Virus record (IMG/VR): IMGVR_UViG_3300042868_013265 | Span: 1 to 64,000 of that record | Length of the DNA stretch: 64,000 bases | Direction: 5' to 3' (one strand) | Origin: a virus | Part shown: in pieces, positions 14,367 to 24,394 of the stretch | How the letters are laid out: the number at the start of each line of letters is the position of its first letter | Numbering within the stretch: the stretch's first letter is position 1 | Notes under the pieces: model-generated | Told to the model about the DNA's origin: nothing | What the model saw: only the letters and a program-made list of their open reading frames with translations | Databases searched by the model: none | Position numbers and translations under genes: made by a program

Positions 14367-16661
14367 ATGTCATTTAAAGACGTTTTAAATAAAAATTATG
14401 CGCACACTCAAAATTCGGTGAAAAAATACGAAGTGGGTGGTAAAGTAGTAACCAAAGAAGGTGCTACTAATGATGCAAAGAAAGGAGGTTATTTTGATGG
14501 TAGGCCCCACTCCAAAGGTGGCATAAAAGCCGTTAACATCGATAATAATCAACCGATAGAAGTCGAAGGTGGCGAAGTCGTTATCACAAAACGCGCAGTT
14601 GCTGACGACACGAAAAAAGAATTTGAAGGCAAGATGATGACCAACAAACAAATCTTGTCAAAAATAAATGAATCAGGTGGTGGAGTTTCTTTTGAAAAAG
14701 GTGGACAAGTCAAATCAGACGATTCATCATTTTCTAACGGTGGTAAGTTGGATGAAGATGAATACTATATTTCGGATGAAGATTTGAATTTTGAAATTGA
14801 CGAAAAAGAGTTTGCGGATGGTGGTGTTACTCCTACAAAGAACGAAATTGAAACACTCATTATTCGAATAGCCGATATTCAAAATCCCGAAAAACTGAGT
14901 AACAAAGGTGTTACCAAAAAGTATCTTGGAACTTATGAGCAAATTTTTGAAATGGTAGTTTCCGCTGAGGATGTGGACGAAAAGTTTGAATCATTCGGTC
15001 AAAACGAAAAAGGCAAAGACTTTAACTATTTCACTATTACGTTGACGAATCCTGTTGTAAGATTTGATACAGACCAAGAAGGGGTAGAATTTTTTAAGAA
15101 TTTGTTTGGTGTAGACTATGTGAAGGTAATTTATAAAAACGCGCTTAGTACTCAAGAAGTAAAGATTTTAGATATCGTGAATTTAAAAAATTTGCAAAAT
15201 GAATTTGCAGATTTGGAAGAATTACAAGATGCTTTAGTTCAAAAGAAAACTGTTTTAATGGATGCATTTACCAAGACAGATTTGAAAAATGCTCTTAAAA
15301 AATTGAATGGTGGCACTGATGGTAAGGGTATTTACTATTTAAGTAATACTAAAGGTTACAGTGGTACACGTAAAAAGGAATATTATGGGATTACACAAGA
15401 GGGTATTGACTATTTAAAAAATCTTTCTTTGTCAAACTCCAATACGCCTACGGCAGATGAAAATCAAGAACTCCCAAGTACTGTAGAGTTCCCATATTTT
15501 GCTCCCGATGCGGTAAAAGAGTATAATCCTGAAGCCCTGACTGTTGAGAAAAGGCGTATTGATAATTTAATTTTAAGCCAAGAGTTTGAAAACAAAATTG
15601 AAAAAAAGAAAAAAATTGTTAATGCTGCTACCGAAATATTAAAAGACATACCTGTTGAAAACGTATTAGAAAGGGTAGAATTATCTTTGTTGAGGGATGC
15701 TGAAGAAAAGGAATTGCAATTATTGGAAAATCCAACATTGCAAAAAGTTAAAAAAGAATTTTCTCTCCGTTTTTACAGCGGTAACATTTTGGAAGACTTA
15801 ATACAAGCAGGTCAAATTGAACAAACAAATCTTGTCAATTTTAGGCCAAATGAAGCAAATTTGCGCTCCAAATACAATGCATTAATGCTATATATTATAG
15901 ATTATCCAACCTCTTACGTTGCACATTGGATTGAGAATTTTTTTGGTAAATTTATGCTGTATAGCGATTCTTACAATTTTGATTATGCGAGTTTGAGTAA
16001 TTTTTCAAACATACCTCCAACGATAAGCAAAGTAGGTAGGCTTTTGAATTTAAATAACAAAAAAGTGATGTATGTTCCTGAATTAGTTTTTCAAGGATTA
16101 TCACAGCCATATGACAGGGTAGGGTTCGAAGTTTTTCCTATTTCGTACTATGCAACGAATTGGGATTATGCTGATTGGTTTGCAACTACCAAAGGACAAA
16201 AATTAAACACGAGGGGCGTTATTCTTCCGTGTTTTTTAAATATTCGAAGGGCTTTGGAATTAAGTTTCTTTTCCATCCAAAAAGTTAGCCCTACACAATT
16301 TTTCGATGCCGTTTATTTACAAACAGGTTTGACACCTGAAGAGTTGAAAGTAAATCCTGCCTTTTTATCACCCAACACACCTGATATGGAAGTTTGGGTT
16401 TACATAAGGAGTAATACAGAAATGTTAAAAATCTTGAAAGAATCAAAAATTGTGGATGGTATTCATATGTATGAAAATAACCCCGCAGTGGATGAAAATG
16501 ACGCAGCATATATGACCGAAGTTTGGGTGACTTTTTATCCTGAACAAACTAAAGTGGCTCCATTGTTTCAATATGCAGATGTGATTTATGGTGCTCGTAA
16601 AGAAGTAGACCGAGGATGGTTTACTAAGTCGCAATTTTTAAAAAGTGGAGGTACGATATGA
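14367..16661 (+). CDS. Large multidomain protein with possible ADP-ribosyltransferase-like domain
   Basis: 764 residues. Residues about 35-115 carry a conserved viral module: a GYFDGRPHSKGGIKAV stretch, EVEGGEVVITKRAV and MMTNKQILSKI. Short GG linkers follow (FEKGG, FSNGG, EFADGGV). Residues about 310-350 look like a small winged-helix. Residues about 570-760 (VMYVPELVFQGLSQ, then FEVFPISYYATN, YADWF and LPCFLNIRRALEL) fit the plan of ADP-ribosyltransferase-like domains of polyvalent phage proteins, though I cannot place every catalytic residue. Such proteins can be injected with the DNA to modify host targets. It overlaps the next gene by 4 nt. Confidence 0.6.
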   Translation: MSFKDVLNKNYAHTQNSVKKYEVGGKVVTKEGATNDAKKGGYFDGRPHSKGGIKAVNIDNNQPIEVEGGEVVITKRAVADDTKKEFEGKMMTNKQILSKINESGGGVSFEKGGQVKSDDSSFSNGGKLDEDEYYISDEDLNFEIDEKEFADGGVTPTKNEIETLIIRIADIQNPEKLSNKGVTKKYLGTYEQIFEMVVSAEDVDEKFESFGQNEKGKDFNYFTITLTNPVVRFDTDQEGVEFFKNLFGVDYVKVIYKNALSTQEVKILDIVNLKNLQNEFADLEELQDALVQKKTVLMDAFTKTDLKNALKKLNGGTDGKGIYYLSNTKGYSGTRKKEYYGITQEGIDYLKNLSLSNSNTPTADENQELPSTVEFPYFAPDAVKEYNPEALTVEKRRIDNLILSQEFENKIEKKKKIVNAATEILKDIPVENVLERVELSLLRDAEEKELQLLENPTLQKVKKEFSLRFYSGNILEDLIQAGQIEQTNLVNFRPNEANLRSKYNALMLYIIDYPTSYVAHWIENFFGKFMLYSDSYNFDYASLSNFSNIPPTISKVGRLLNLNNKKVMYVPELVFQGLSQPYDRVGFEVFPISYYATNWDYADWFATTKGQKLNTRGVILPCFLNIRRALELSFFSIQKVSPTQFFDAVYLQTGLTPEELKVNPAFLSPNTPDMEVWVYIRSNTEMLKILKESKIVDGIHMYENNPAVDENDAAYMTEVWVTFYPEQTKVAPLFQYADVIYGARKEVDRGWFTKSQFLKSGGTI

Positions 16662-18088
16662 ACATCGGTCAAATATATAAATTTGGAGGAGTCAATTTAA
16701 GTGGACTAAGCGCGGCTAAACTTAATGGTAAAACAATAAATAATGTCGAAATTGATGGTAACTATATCCAATCAATTTATTGGGCTAATGATTATTTCTA
16801 TGGCCTTCCAAGCGAAAACAAAATACCAATATTGATACAGTTATCTAAGAATGATTACAGTAAGATTTTTTTGGTTGGATTTTTTAAACACCAATTTTTT
16901 GATGAAATTTCTTCTACTGACGAAACTGTCAATTTCGAAATAAAAATGAATCCTGTTGTGATTCGGAACTCATATGGTTTTTATTATGAAGAAGAGGCTT
17001 ATGATTTCTTTATGGACCTGAATGAGCGATATCAACAACAGCAAACAGGTAATCCACCACCACAGGAGCAAGAACAAAAAATGTTATTGGCTCGATTTGA
17101 TATCAACTCAGACAATTATTTGTATGTGTATGAATCAGAAATGACACCTGATTCGAGTGGTAATTTTACGGGAGAATACGTTACTACACTTGATTTAAGA
17201 CAGGCAAAACTTAATCAATCAACTGCGTTAGTAAAAGATTATACGGTAGATGTAAATGGACAAGAGGTCAATTTTTTATTGGTTTATGATAAAAATTTCA
17301 GTGATAAAGTTTCTTTGCCTATCCCAACGATTTTAAGTGGTAATGGAGGACCTTCCACTACTACATACTTTATGATTCCCCTGCAAAACGATGGTACAGG
17401 TCACGGAGAGCCACCACAAACGCCTTCACAGGGCTCACAGGGCTCACAGGGCTCACAGGGCTCACAGGGTTCACAGGGTTCTCAGGGTTCTCAGGGTTCT
17501 CAGGGTTCCCAAGGTTCTCAGGGTTCCCAAGGTTCTCAAGGCTCAGGTGGTTCACAGGGTTCTCAGGGTTCTCAGGGTTCTCAAGGTTCAGGTGGTTCGC
17601 AGGGCTCTCAAGGCTCACAGGGTTCTCAGGGTTCTCAGGGTTCTCAAGGTTCTCAAGGCTCACAGGGTTCTCAGGGTTCCCAAGGTTCTCAAGGCTCAGG
17701 TGGTTCACAGGGTTCTCAAGGTTCGCAGGGCTCGCAAGGCTCTCAGGGTTCTCAGGGCTCTCAAGGTTCTAAGGGTTCATCAGGCTCGCGTGGTGCGAGT
17801 ACATCAGGGACTTCAGGAAGAGCGGGTAATTTACAAGGAGGGCAAGATAGCGGTGCCGTATATGGTGATACTCAAACTGAAGATATTCCATTAATACAAA
17901 TGGTTGCAGACACACTTAATAAAACTACAAACCAAGTACGCGGTCAACTTAGAACTGCGGGTTCCGCTATGATGTTCCTTGCATCAAATCCTCAAGCAAT
18001 TGAACCTATCAAACAAAATTTAGGCGTAGCAAATACCAACATATCAATGAATGATTTGGCAAAAAAAATAATTGAAAAAATAAGATAA
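16658..18088 (+). CDS. Gly-Ser-Gln repeat protein
   Basis: 476 residues in three parts: an N-terminal mixed domain of about 250 residues with no recognised family, a repeat of about 120 residues made of GSQ triplets with occasional GSG, and a C-terminal helical segment of about 95 residues. The Gln-rich triplet differs from the Ser/Thr-rich fibres at 44423 and 51961. The repeat may act as a flexible stalk. It is co-translated with the 764-residue protein (ATGA overlap), and the two may work together. Confidence 0.65.
   Translation: MNIGQIYKFGGVNLSGLSAAKLNGKTINNVEIDGNYIQSIYWANDYFYGLPSENKIPILIQLSKNDYSKIFLVGFFKHQFFDEISSTDETVNFEIKMNPVVIRNSYGFYYEEEAYDFFMDLNERYQQQQTGNPPPQEQEQKMLLARFDINSDNYLYVYESEMTPDSSGNFTGEYVTTLDLRQAKLNQSTALVKDYTVDVNGQEVNFLLVYDKNFSDKVSLPIPTILSGNGGPSTTTYFMIPLQNDGTGHGEPPQTPSQGSQGSQGSQGSQGSQGSQGSQGSQGSQGSQGSQGSQGSGGSQGSQGSQGSQGSGGSQGSQGSQGSQGSQGSQGSQGSQGSQGSQGSQGSGGSQGSQGSQGSQGSQGSQGSQGSKGSSGSRGASTSGTSGRAGNLQGGQDSGAVYGDTQTEDIPLIQMVADTLNKTTNQVRGQLRTAGSAMMFLASNPQAIEPIKQNLGVANTNISMNDLAKKIIEKIR
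17428..17790 (+). repeat. 9-nt minisatellite encoding GSQ triplets
   Basis: Units such as TCTCAGGGT, TCACAGGGC and TCTCAAGGT are repeated about 40 times within one gene, each encoding Ser-Gln-Gly. Spelling varies between units, so the array is selected at protein level as well as prone to slippage. Other frames through it are open but meaningless. Confidence 0.85.
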
Positions 18089-18096
18089 TAAATTAT

Positions 18097-19500
18097 ATGG
18101 CACAAAGAGGCACATTAGAATACTATCAGGAAATCGTTAATGATACGAACAATCCTGAATTACTTAGAAATCAAGCACAAAAGCAAATTGACCGTTTGGC
18201 TTCGATTGGCTCTGCTCAGGTTCAAACAGGTGCCGTAACAGGCAATATGGACCCACAAATTCAAGCGGTGATAAATGCGATGCAGGCTGCAGTAAATGCA
18301 TATGCGGGAAAGTCAGCAAATCCACAGCAAATCAAACAAATTGTAGACGATGAAATTGCAAAAGCAAAAATTGATTTTTCTCAGTTGAGCGATGGATTGA
18401 AGGCAATGCTTCAGTCTCAGGTTAAAGTTGAATTGACTTTACGTCAAATGGCCGTAGTTTCTACTAAAGTCGTAAGTAATTCCTTTATTAAACGCCCGCT
18501 TGTTCAAGATTTGTTATCTGACGTGCAAGCACGAAATAACGCATATTTGTATGGCGGTGCAGGAACGGGTAAAACATTTACTGCGGGTGAAATAGCGGAT
18601 TTGTTGGATTGGGAATTGATTACTTTAAATTGTAACCAATTTACTTCTCCAATTGATATCATCGGAGGTCAAACTATTGATGGTTATCAAGAGGGTAAAG
18701 TATCTATGGCTTGGGCAAATGAAATCATTTCCCCAAATGGAGACAAAAGAAAAGTATCAGGAGTCGTTTTGCTGTTAGATGAGTTGCCTAAACTTGACCC
18801 AAACACTGCGGGTTTGTTAAACGAAGCGTTAGCCAAAGTCAAAGATTTCAAATTGGATAAAGTGACGGGTGCAATTAAGCCACCAACTATATTGAATGGT
18901 CGAAATGAAAAATTGGTTTTGGGTAATTTGATGGTAATTGCAACGGGTAACGTACCCTTAAATACTATTGACCCTGACTATGAAGCAAACTTCAAACAGG
19001 ATTTGTCTTTGCAAGACCGTTTTGTCGGAAGCACATATAAAATCTTTGTAGATTATGAATATGAATTCAATTCAATTATGGAAGGTTTCGCATTCATATG
19101 GATTTATGGTACCAAATTGCGCGAAAAAGTGATTTCATTGAACGCCACAGGACAAGCGTTTGTATCAATTCGTTTAATGATGAACTTAAAAGAGACTTAC
19201 AAGGTTTACAGAGAGGTAGTGGACAAGAACAAGCAAAATGTTGGGAATCAAGCATTTGATTTAATTACAGAACCTAAGACGATTATTGAATCTCTTCAAA
19301 CCTTTTTAGATTTGTTCAAACCTGCAATTAAACAAGCAATTCAAGATGACCCAATGACCAATCTTGATAATTTTAAAGTAATTGTAGATGCAAAAAATCA
19401 AATGCCATATGACCCAAAAGCACCAAATTTCAACACGCAATCGGAACTCAGTGAGGCCGAAAGAATGATTAAAGCATACGAGGCGAGTAAAAATTCGTAA
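18097..19500 (+). CDS. MoxR/CbbQ-type AAA+ ATPase
   Basis: 467 residues with a helical N-terminus of about 120 residues. Walker A is GGAGTGKT (153-160) and Walker B is VVLLLDELPK (Asp228, Glu229). A sensor-1-like IATGN and an arginine-finger region (LQDRF) follow. This is the MoxR branch of AAA+ proteins, which remodel or activate partner complexes, often with a VWA-domain protein encoded next door. The downstream 550-residue gene begins 5 nt later and is the likely partner. Confidence 0.88.
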   Translation: MAQRGTLEYYQEIVNDTNNPELLRNQAQKQIDRLASIGSAQVQTGAVTGNMDPQIQAVINAMQAAVNAYAGKSANPQQIKQIVDDEIAKAKIDFSQLSDGLKAMLQSQVKVELTLRQMAVVSTKVVSNSFIKRPLVQDLLSDVQARNNAYLYGGAGTGKTFTAGEIADLLDWELITLNCNQFTSPIDIIGGQTIDGYQEGKVSMAWANEIISPNGDKRKVSGVVLLLDELPKLDPNTAGLLNEALAKVKDFKLDKVTGAIKPPTILNGRNEKLVLGNLMVIATGNVPLNTIDPDYEANFKQDLSLQDRFVGSTYKIFVDYEYEFNSIMEGFAFIWIYGTKLREKVISLNATGQAFVSIRLMMNLKETYKVYREVVDKNKQNVGNQAFDLITEPKTIIESLQTFLDLFKPAIKQAIQDDPMTNLDNFKVIVDAKNQMPYDPKAPNFNTQSELSEAERMIKAYEASKNS

Positions 19501-19505
19501 TTGAT

Positions 19506-21158
19506 ATGGCAATTTTTGGTAATTGGACAGGATTTCCTATTGTTGGTTGGTCATATGATGACCAAGAGGCTTTAATAAAGGCAATTGCAGATTTTTCGGG
19601 CAATCGGGTTGATTGGGGCCAAAGGACTTATGACGAGGAAATTTCTACATACCGTCAAGATTTTTATGACTCAAGTTTTAAAAAGGTACTTTTTGATTTT
19701 GGTTTAAAATTTCAATTAGGAGGCTCAAAAGACAAATCTCGAATTATAACTACTGACAAACCACAGGGCATTTTTGATTTTTCGTTGGCCTCAAAAGGCT
19801 TGTACAGAGTTCCTGAGTATTATTCAGAAAAGTTGGCAACAGAAAAGCCTAATAGGTTTGCTGAATATGAAACCCTAAGTGGTATTGTGCCACCGAATTT
19901 TGTTCAGCAAAGGAATTTACTTGGTATTCGCCAATTTTATTTCATTGATGAGGATGGGAAGGAATACATATGCCAACAATATCAAAAAGGAACTGTTGCA
20001 ATCAAAGACAACGTTAAGGGTGCCAAATTAAAATTTGCAACCAATACTAAAAAAGTTTATTTGAAATTCAAAAGACAGGGCGGTAAAGTAAATTACGTTG
20101 AAATTTACTCTTTATTTTATTATACAAGTGTTGTCGGTAATGAGGGTTTTGCCTTACGACATCTACCTGCAATTATGGTTTGTGAATACTTTGAAAGTCT
20201 TGGTATTAAATGCCGTTTTTATCCGACTCGATTTGTTGTGTTCAGTTCAAACCATACAATCAGAGAAAAAGATTTGCTCACAGATGCAGAACTTCCGATG
20301 TATAAAATACGAAATTTACTTACAGAGAAGGCTGATTATTTAACTGTTCAACCATTTTTAGCAAAAGAATATGGCGAAGAATTTGACCCTGCAATAGCCT
20401 TGGCTATATCAAAAGAGTATTCGGGACAAATATATAGAAACGTAATTAAAGAGGCGCAAAGGCACGATTTGGTTGCGGACGCATATCCCACAGGAGGAAA
20501 TCCTGATTGGCAGGAAATTGATTATAGGGTGGGATTTGAGCGGTATAAAAATAAATATCAAGAGTATGTAAAAGCAGGTATTTTTAAAGGTAAAGAAGTA
20601 AAACCTGAGGCTCAAATTTTATTTCACTCGATGTCAATTAAGTACTATCAATATGAAATTTTTAATGAGGCCCAAAATATTTATAGATTAAATGAGATTG
20701 ATAGAATTATAGCGAAGTCTCAATATTATGGTAAATTTATCGAGTGGTGGATGAATTTTTGCGCAATGAAATTACGCGATTATATTCTTTTATTGAACAC
20801 AAAAGAACCGAGAAAAGAAATGGAGTATATCGCTAAAGAAATGAAAAACTTTTTGAGCGAATACGTTTATTACGTTAACAATAAAGCGGTAACAGATGAG
20901 GATAAACGATTTCGTGACCAAGCGATTTTCCGCTATATGGGTCCTATATGTTCACAAGAATATTTATCCTTAAACGAACAAGTTTCGGGTGTTGATATCA
21001 AAATAAATCCTGATATCAAAGGATATATTAGTAATTTGATTAATGATGTTGCGATTTATGCTGAAAATGAGCCATTCCCAACACCCGCAGAACAAATTGA
21101 AAAAATGGATGCATTGGCAGAGAATTTATATAATGAATTGGAAAGGGTAAACATATGA
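19506..21158 (+). CDS. Probable partner of the MoxR-type ATPase
   Basis: 550 residues, no certain family. By position it should be the VWA-type partner that MoxR ATPases usually have. The segment IFDFSLASKGLY near residue 90 resembles a metal-ion adhesion motif, but the spacing (DxSxxS) is not the canonical DxSxS. The region around residues 215-240 (GFALRHLPAIMVCEYFESLG) would fit the following helices. I regard a divergent VWA fold as likely but unproven. The C-terminal third is helical. Confidence 0.55.
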   Translation: MAIFGNWTGFPIVGWSYDDQEALIKAIADFSGNRVDWGQRTYDEEISTYRQDFYDSSFKKVLFDFGLKFQLGGSKDKSRIITTDKPQGIFDFSLASKGLYRVPEYYSEKLATEKPNRFAEYETLSGIVPPNFVQQRNLLGIRQFYFIDEDGKEYICQQYQKGTVAIKDNVKGAKLKFATNTKKVYLKFKRQGGKVNYVEIYSLFYYTSVVGNEGFALRHLPAIMVCEYFESLGIKCRFYPTRFVVFSSNHTIREKDLLTDAELPMYKIRNLLTEKADYLTVQPFLAKEYGEEFDPAIALAISKEYSGQIYRNVIKEAQRHDLVADAYPTGGNPDWQEIDYRVGFERYKNKYQEYVKAGIFKGKEVKPEAQILFHSMSIKYYQYEIFNEAQNIYRLNEIDRIIAKSQYYGKFIEWWMNFCAMKLRDYILLLNTKEPRKEMEYIAKEMKNFLSEYVYYVNNKAVTDEDKRFRDQAIFRYMGPICSQEYLSLNEQVSGVDIKINPDIKGYISNLINDVAIYAENEPFPTPAEQIEKMDALAENLYNELERVNI

Positions 21159-21466
21159 AAATAAGTCAAAATGCGTTTAAAACGCTACAAGAAATACTGA
21201 AAAACTTGCAAATTGCGAGCACGAATGGTGCTAAAGTATTGAACCTTTTGGTACTACAGAATCCAATTATCCCTGATACATTTTTCATTAAATATGATAT
21301 TGAATATATGTCAGGGGGTGACAGAAAATTTGAACCACGCTTGACCCAAATAACCGACTCAGGTGAGCCAATGGATATTAATGACCAATTCGACAATGTG
21401 TATCAGAGATACGCATTTTTAGGGGATTGTATCCCCGTTAATGTATCTGATTTAAAAATAAAATAA
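21155..21466 (+). CDS. Small hypothetical protein
   Basis: A 103-residue protein with an N-terminal helix (FKTLQEILKNLQIAS) and a beta-rich remainder. It overlaps the ATPase-partner gene by 4 nt and the next gene by 1 nt, so it is translated with them and may be an accessory of that complex. No family recognised. Confidence 0.6.
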   Translation: MKISQNAFKTLQEILKNLQIASTNGAKVLNLLVLQNPIIPDTFFIKYDIEYMSGGDRKFEPRLTQITDSGEPMDINDQFDNVYQRYAFLGDCIPVNVSDLKIK

Positions 21467-24375
21467 TGGCTAATCGGGATAAATATAATTTTACACAGAA
21501 AACAGACGATTGGGGCTCTATTTACTATCAGAATGTCCCATCATATAGCAATACAAGTATTGGAAGTACAGGAAATGCTTATTTAATAAGAAATTTCCTT
21601 AAAACTTTTTTTCCATTTTTGGATGTATCTGTTAACAAAACTTCAGGTGGCTCAGTCAGTGTCAAAATGCTGAATTATGAAGTGAAATTCAAGTTTACTG
21701 AAAATGGAGTAAATAAAGAATTTTTACTTAATCCAAGAGCGTTGGAGGATATTTTGGAACCACTATTCGAAGGTCAAGGATTCGATGGAATGACCGATTC
21801 AACATATTCAAAACCATTGCCTAAAATGTTGAATGATTTAGGTGATGATACGAGTTATGGATACAATTATCTTTTCATTGGAGCCAACAATCTTGATGGA
21901 ATATATGAGGTAGAGTTAAATGCTAATATTTCCGTATCAGCAGCGTACCCATTTATTGTTGGACGTAGCAATGGTAAAATGGTTGACAAATATATTAAAA
22001 TTCCTGAGAAAACTCAGGAGTATATAAGAAAAGTCGCTAATTCAATCAGCAGTTCACCGTCAACTCAAACCAATAAAAGTGATTTGGTCACTTTGGAAAA
22101 AGGGGATGCAAAATTATCATTGACGACTTTAGAACAAGAAATAATCGATTTTTTGGCAGAAAATAATTCGGGTGTGGAGTTGATTACAATTCGTAATTTT
22201 TTCTTAGCGAATAAAAATTATGTAGACAGTGATGTTAATCGTGCGATAAGTAATTTGCTTCAAAAAGACTTAGTCGATAATAACCAAGTTAGTAATGTGG
22301 GATTACTGTATTATGTCACCACAAAAGGTTTGGATTATGTGAGTAATCCCGCTGTACAAATATTAGTGGAGGAGGCTACCCGAAATTTAACTGAAGACGA
22401 AGAAGATATTTTAAAATTATTAAATCGAGGCCCATCACTTACTCTAAACCAACTTTACCAATTTTTAACAATACCTGACCTACGAATAAATGATGGTGTA
22501 AAAGAGTTATTAAAAGATAATTTTATAGCATTTGTAGACCCCACAAAAAAAAGACTCAAATATGAAATCACTCAAAAGGGTAAAAATGCCCTTCTGAATA
22601 CATCGGCTTCACCCGCTGTACAAGCAGTAGTGGAAGAGGCCACACCCGTATCAAAGCCTATTCCAATGGCTACAGAAGGAGAAATGGCGAGTTTTAAATT
22701 TATAAGTCAAAACATCGACACGTTAAAGGATATGGAAAATAATGACCCTGAGTTGTTCGATGCGCTGAGTCAAGGTATTAGATTGTTGCAAAAATTGACG
22801 GCAAATACGACGGGAGAACTTTTACCTTTCACACCTACAGGAGACCAAGAAAAAATTGAATCCGCTTTAATGGATGATGATTTTGATTTGAATGAAGCAG
22901 ACTTGGCAGAAATTGACTTGTCAGGAATTGAAGAAGATTTAGAACTAAGTGATGATGAATTAGCCTTTACAGACCTTGGTGAATTCGAGGAGTTAAAAGA
23001 TTTTGTAGAAAATGAATTAATGCCGAGTAAACCCCTGACACCTGAATTATATTCAGTTTTAACTGCAGTTGTAGTAGCAGGTATTGGCAAAGGTGATGAA
23101 GCCACAAAAAAAGACATTTTTGATTTAGCATCAAAGGAAAGGTCAAAAGGTTATCGAATTGACAATGCAGGCTTGAAACCCGAAGAAAACCAAATTAATA
23201 ATTTGACTTGGGATTTATTCACGTTGGAGGAACAGGGATATGTAAATAGAAAGGCTGATAAAACTTTTGGTACAGTTTACTACAGTGTCACAGATAAGGG
23301 TGGTGAAGCAATATTGAAGTATCCTGAAGAACAAAAACAAGTATCAAACGCACCTTTTGACATCGAAAATTTGAGTGCTCTTGAAAAAAATATTTTGCTC
23401 ATTTTGGATAAGCCACCCGCTGCAGAAAAAGGAACATTGTATAATGAAATGACCCTATCTGAAATTTGGGCAGAAGTGGATGAGACAATAGCGTCTCAAT
23501 ATAGTAGAGATTTGGTTGAAATTGCATTACATAATCTCATCGACTATCAATTAGTTAATGAATTAAATCGTGTACCTGTAGAATACAGAAATTTTGATGA
23601 TGCAAGGACAAATTCAACTATATCGGAATTAAAAAAGAAACCCACAACTTTAACTCCGACAACATTAAAAATACTTCGAATTTTATACCGTTTTACAGGT
23701 AAATTATCCGCTGATAATATTAAAGATGATTTATCATTTGAAAATGTTGCATTTCCTCATAAGGCAGTATTTAATCGTTTAATTGAATTGCGAGATATGG
23801 GATTAGTTGAAGAAACTAATACATCTTATGGAGGAATCGTGTGGCAAATTACACAGGCAGGAAATGAATATATCGATAAACTCCCAAAAGAAAAAACAGT
23901 AAATCAAATTAGGGAAGAGGAAAAACAACAGAAAGCCAAAAAAACAGGCGATGGACTTGATTACGAATATTACTTGATAGCCAAGATTTTAAATGACGAT
24001 ACAGGATATCTCACTGCAGGAAGTGTAACAACAATTCTTCAACAGCAATTCAACAAAACCCCAAAGTGGGATGAAAAGGAAATATTACTAAAACTTCAGG
24101 TTTTAGCGGCTTTAGGAGTGGTTGCATCATACATTCAGAACTCGGTTCCCTATTTTGAAATTAATGAATTAGGAGAAGACGTTGTAAAGTATTTAACTGA
24201 AAAAGATAATCAAGGTTTATTTAGTGCTACAGAAACGAAAGTTTCCTCACGACCATCTCCAACGGACAGTGCCACGATGTACAATGTAGGAACTATAAAA
24301 GTAGGTAATGACGGTAACAATTGGCAGATAAAAGAAAGTAAAACAGGTGTCAAGCGTTGGGTAAAAATGAAATAA
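21466..24375 (+). CDS. Large protein with repeated winged-helix domains
   Basis: 969 residues. The first 200 form an unknown globular part. After residue 210 there are about six copies of a winged-helix-like unit, each with a helix such as LEQEIIDFLAEN or LKILRILYRF, a second helix and a final strand with VTxKGxxY or ITQAGNEY, as in transcription-factor wings. An acidic segment (480-520) interrupts them. The C-terminus has a short beta domain. It may bind many DNA sites, perhaps as a genome-organising or injected protein. This is inference from repeat pattern only. Confidence 0.65.
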   Translation: MANRDKYNFTQKTDDWGSIYYQNVPSYSNTSIGSTGNAYLIRNFLKTFFPFLDVSVNKTSGGSVSVKMLNYEVKFKFTENGVNKEFLLNPRALEDILEPLFEGQGFDGMTDSTYSKPLPKMLNDLGDDTSYGYNYLFIGANNLDGIYEVELNANISVSAAYPFIVGRSNGKMVDKYIKIPEKTQEYIRKVANSISSSPSTQTNKSDLVTLEKGDAKLSLTTLEQEIIDFLAENNSGVELITIRNFFLANKNYVDSDVNRAISNLLQKDLVDNNQVSNVGLLYYVTTKGLDYVSNPAVQILVEEATRNLTEDEEDILKLLNRGPSLTLNQLYQFLTIPDLRINDGVKELLKDNFIAFVDPTKKRLKYEITQKGKNALLNTSASPAVQAVVEEATPVSKPIPMATEGEMASFKFISQNIDTLKDMENNDPELFDALSQGIRLLQKLTANTTGELLPFTPTGDQEKIESALMDDDFDLNEADLAEIDLSGIEEDLELSDDELAFTDLGEFEELKDFVENELMPSKPLTPELYSVLTAVVVAGIGKGDEATKKDIFDLASKERSKGYRIDNAGLKPEENQINNLTWDLFTLEEQGYVNRKADKTFGTVYYSVTDKGGEAILKYPEEQKQVSNAPFDIENLSALEKNILLILDKPPAAEKGTLYNEMTLSEIWAEVDETIASQYSRDLVEIALHNLIDYQLVNELNRVPVEYRNFDDARTNSTISELKKKPTTLTPTTLKILRILYRFTGKLSADNIKDDLSFENVAFPHKAVFNRLIELRDMGLVEETNTSYGGIVWQITQAGNEYIDKLPKEKTVNQIREEEKQQKAKKTGDGLDYEYYLIAKILNDDTGYLTAGSVTTILQQQFNKTPKWDEKEILLKLQVLAALGVVASYIQNSVPYFEINELGEDVVKYLTEKDNQGLFSATETKVSSRPSPTDSATMYNVGTIKVGNDGNNWQIKESKTGVKRWVKMK

Positions 24376-24394
24376 AAAATAAAGAAATACGAAT

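Noticed and set aside
17370-17894. Minus- and plus-strand frames through the GSQ array
   Set aside because: They are shadows of the 9-nt repeat inside the 476-residue protein.
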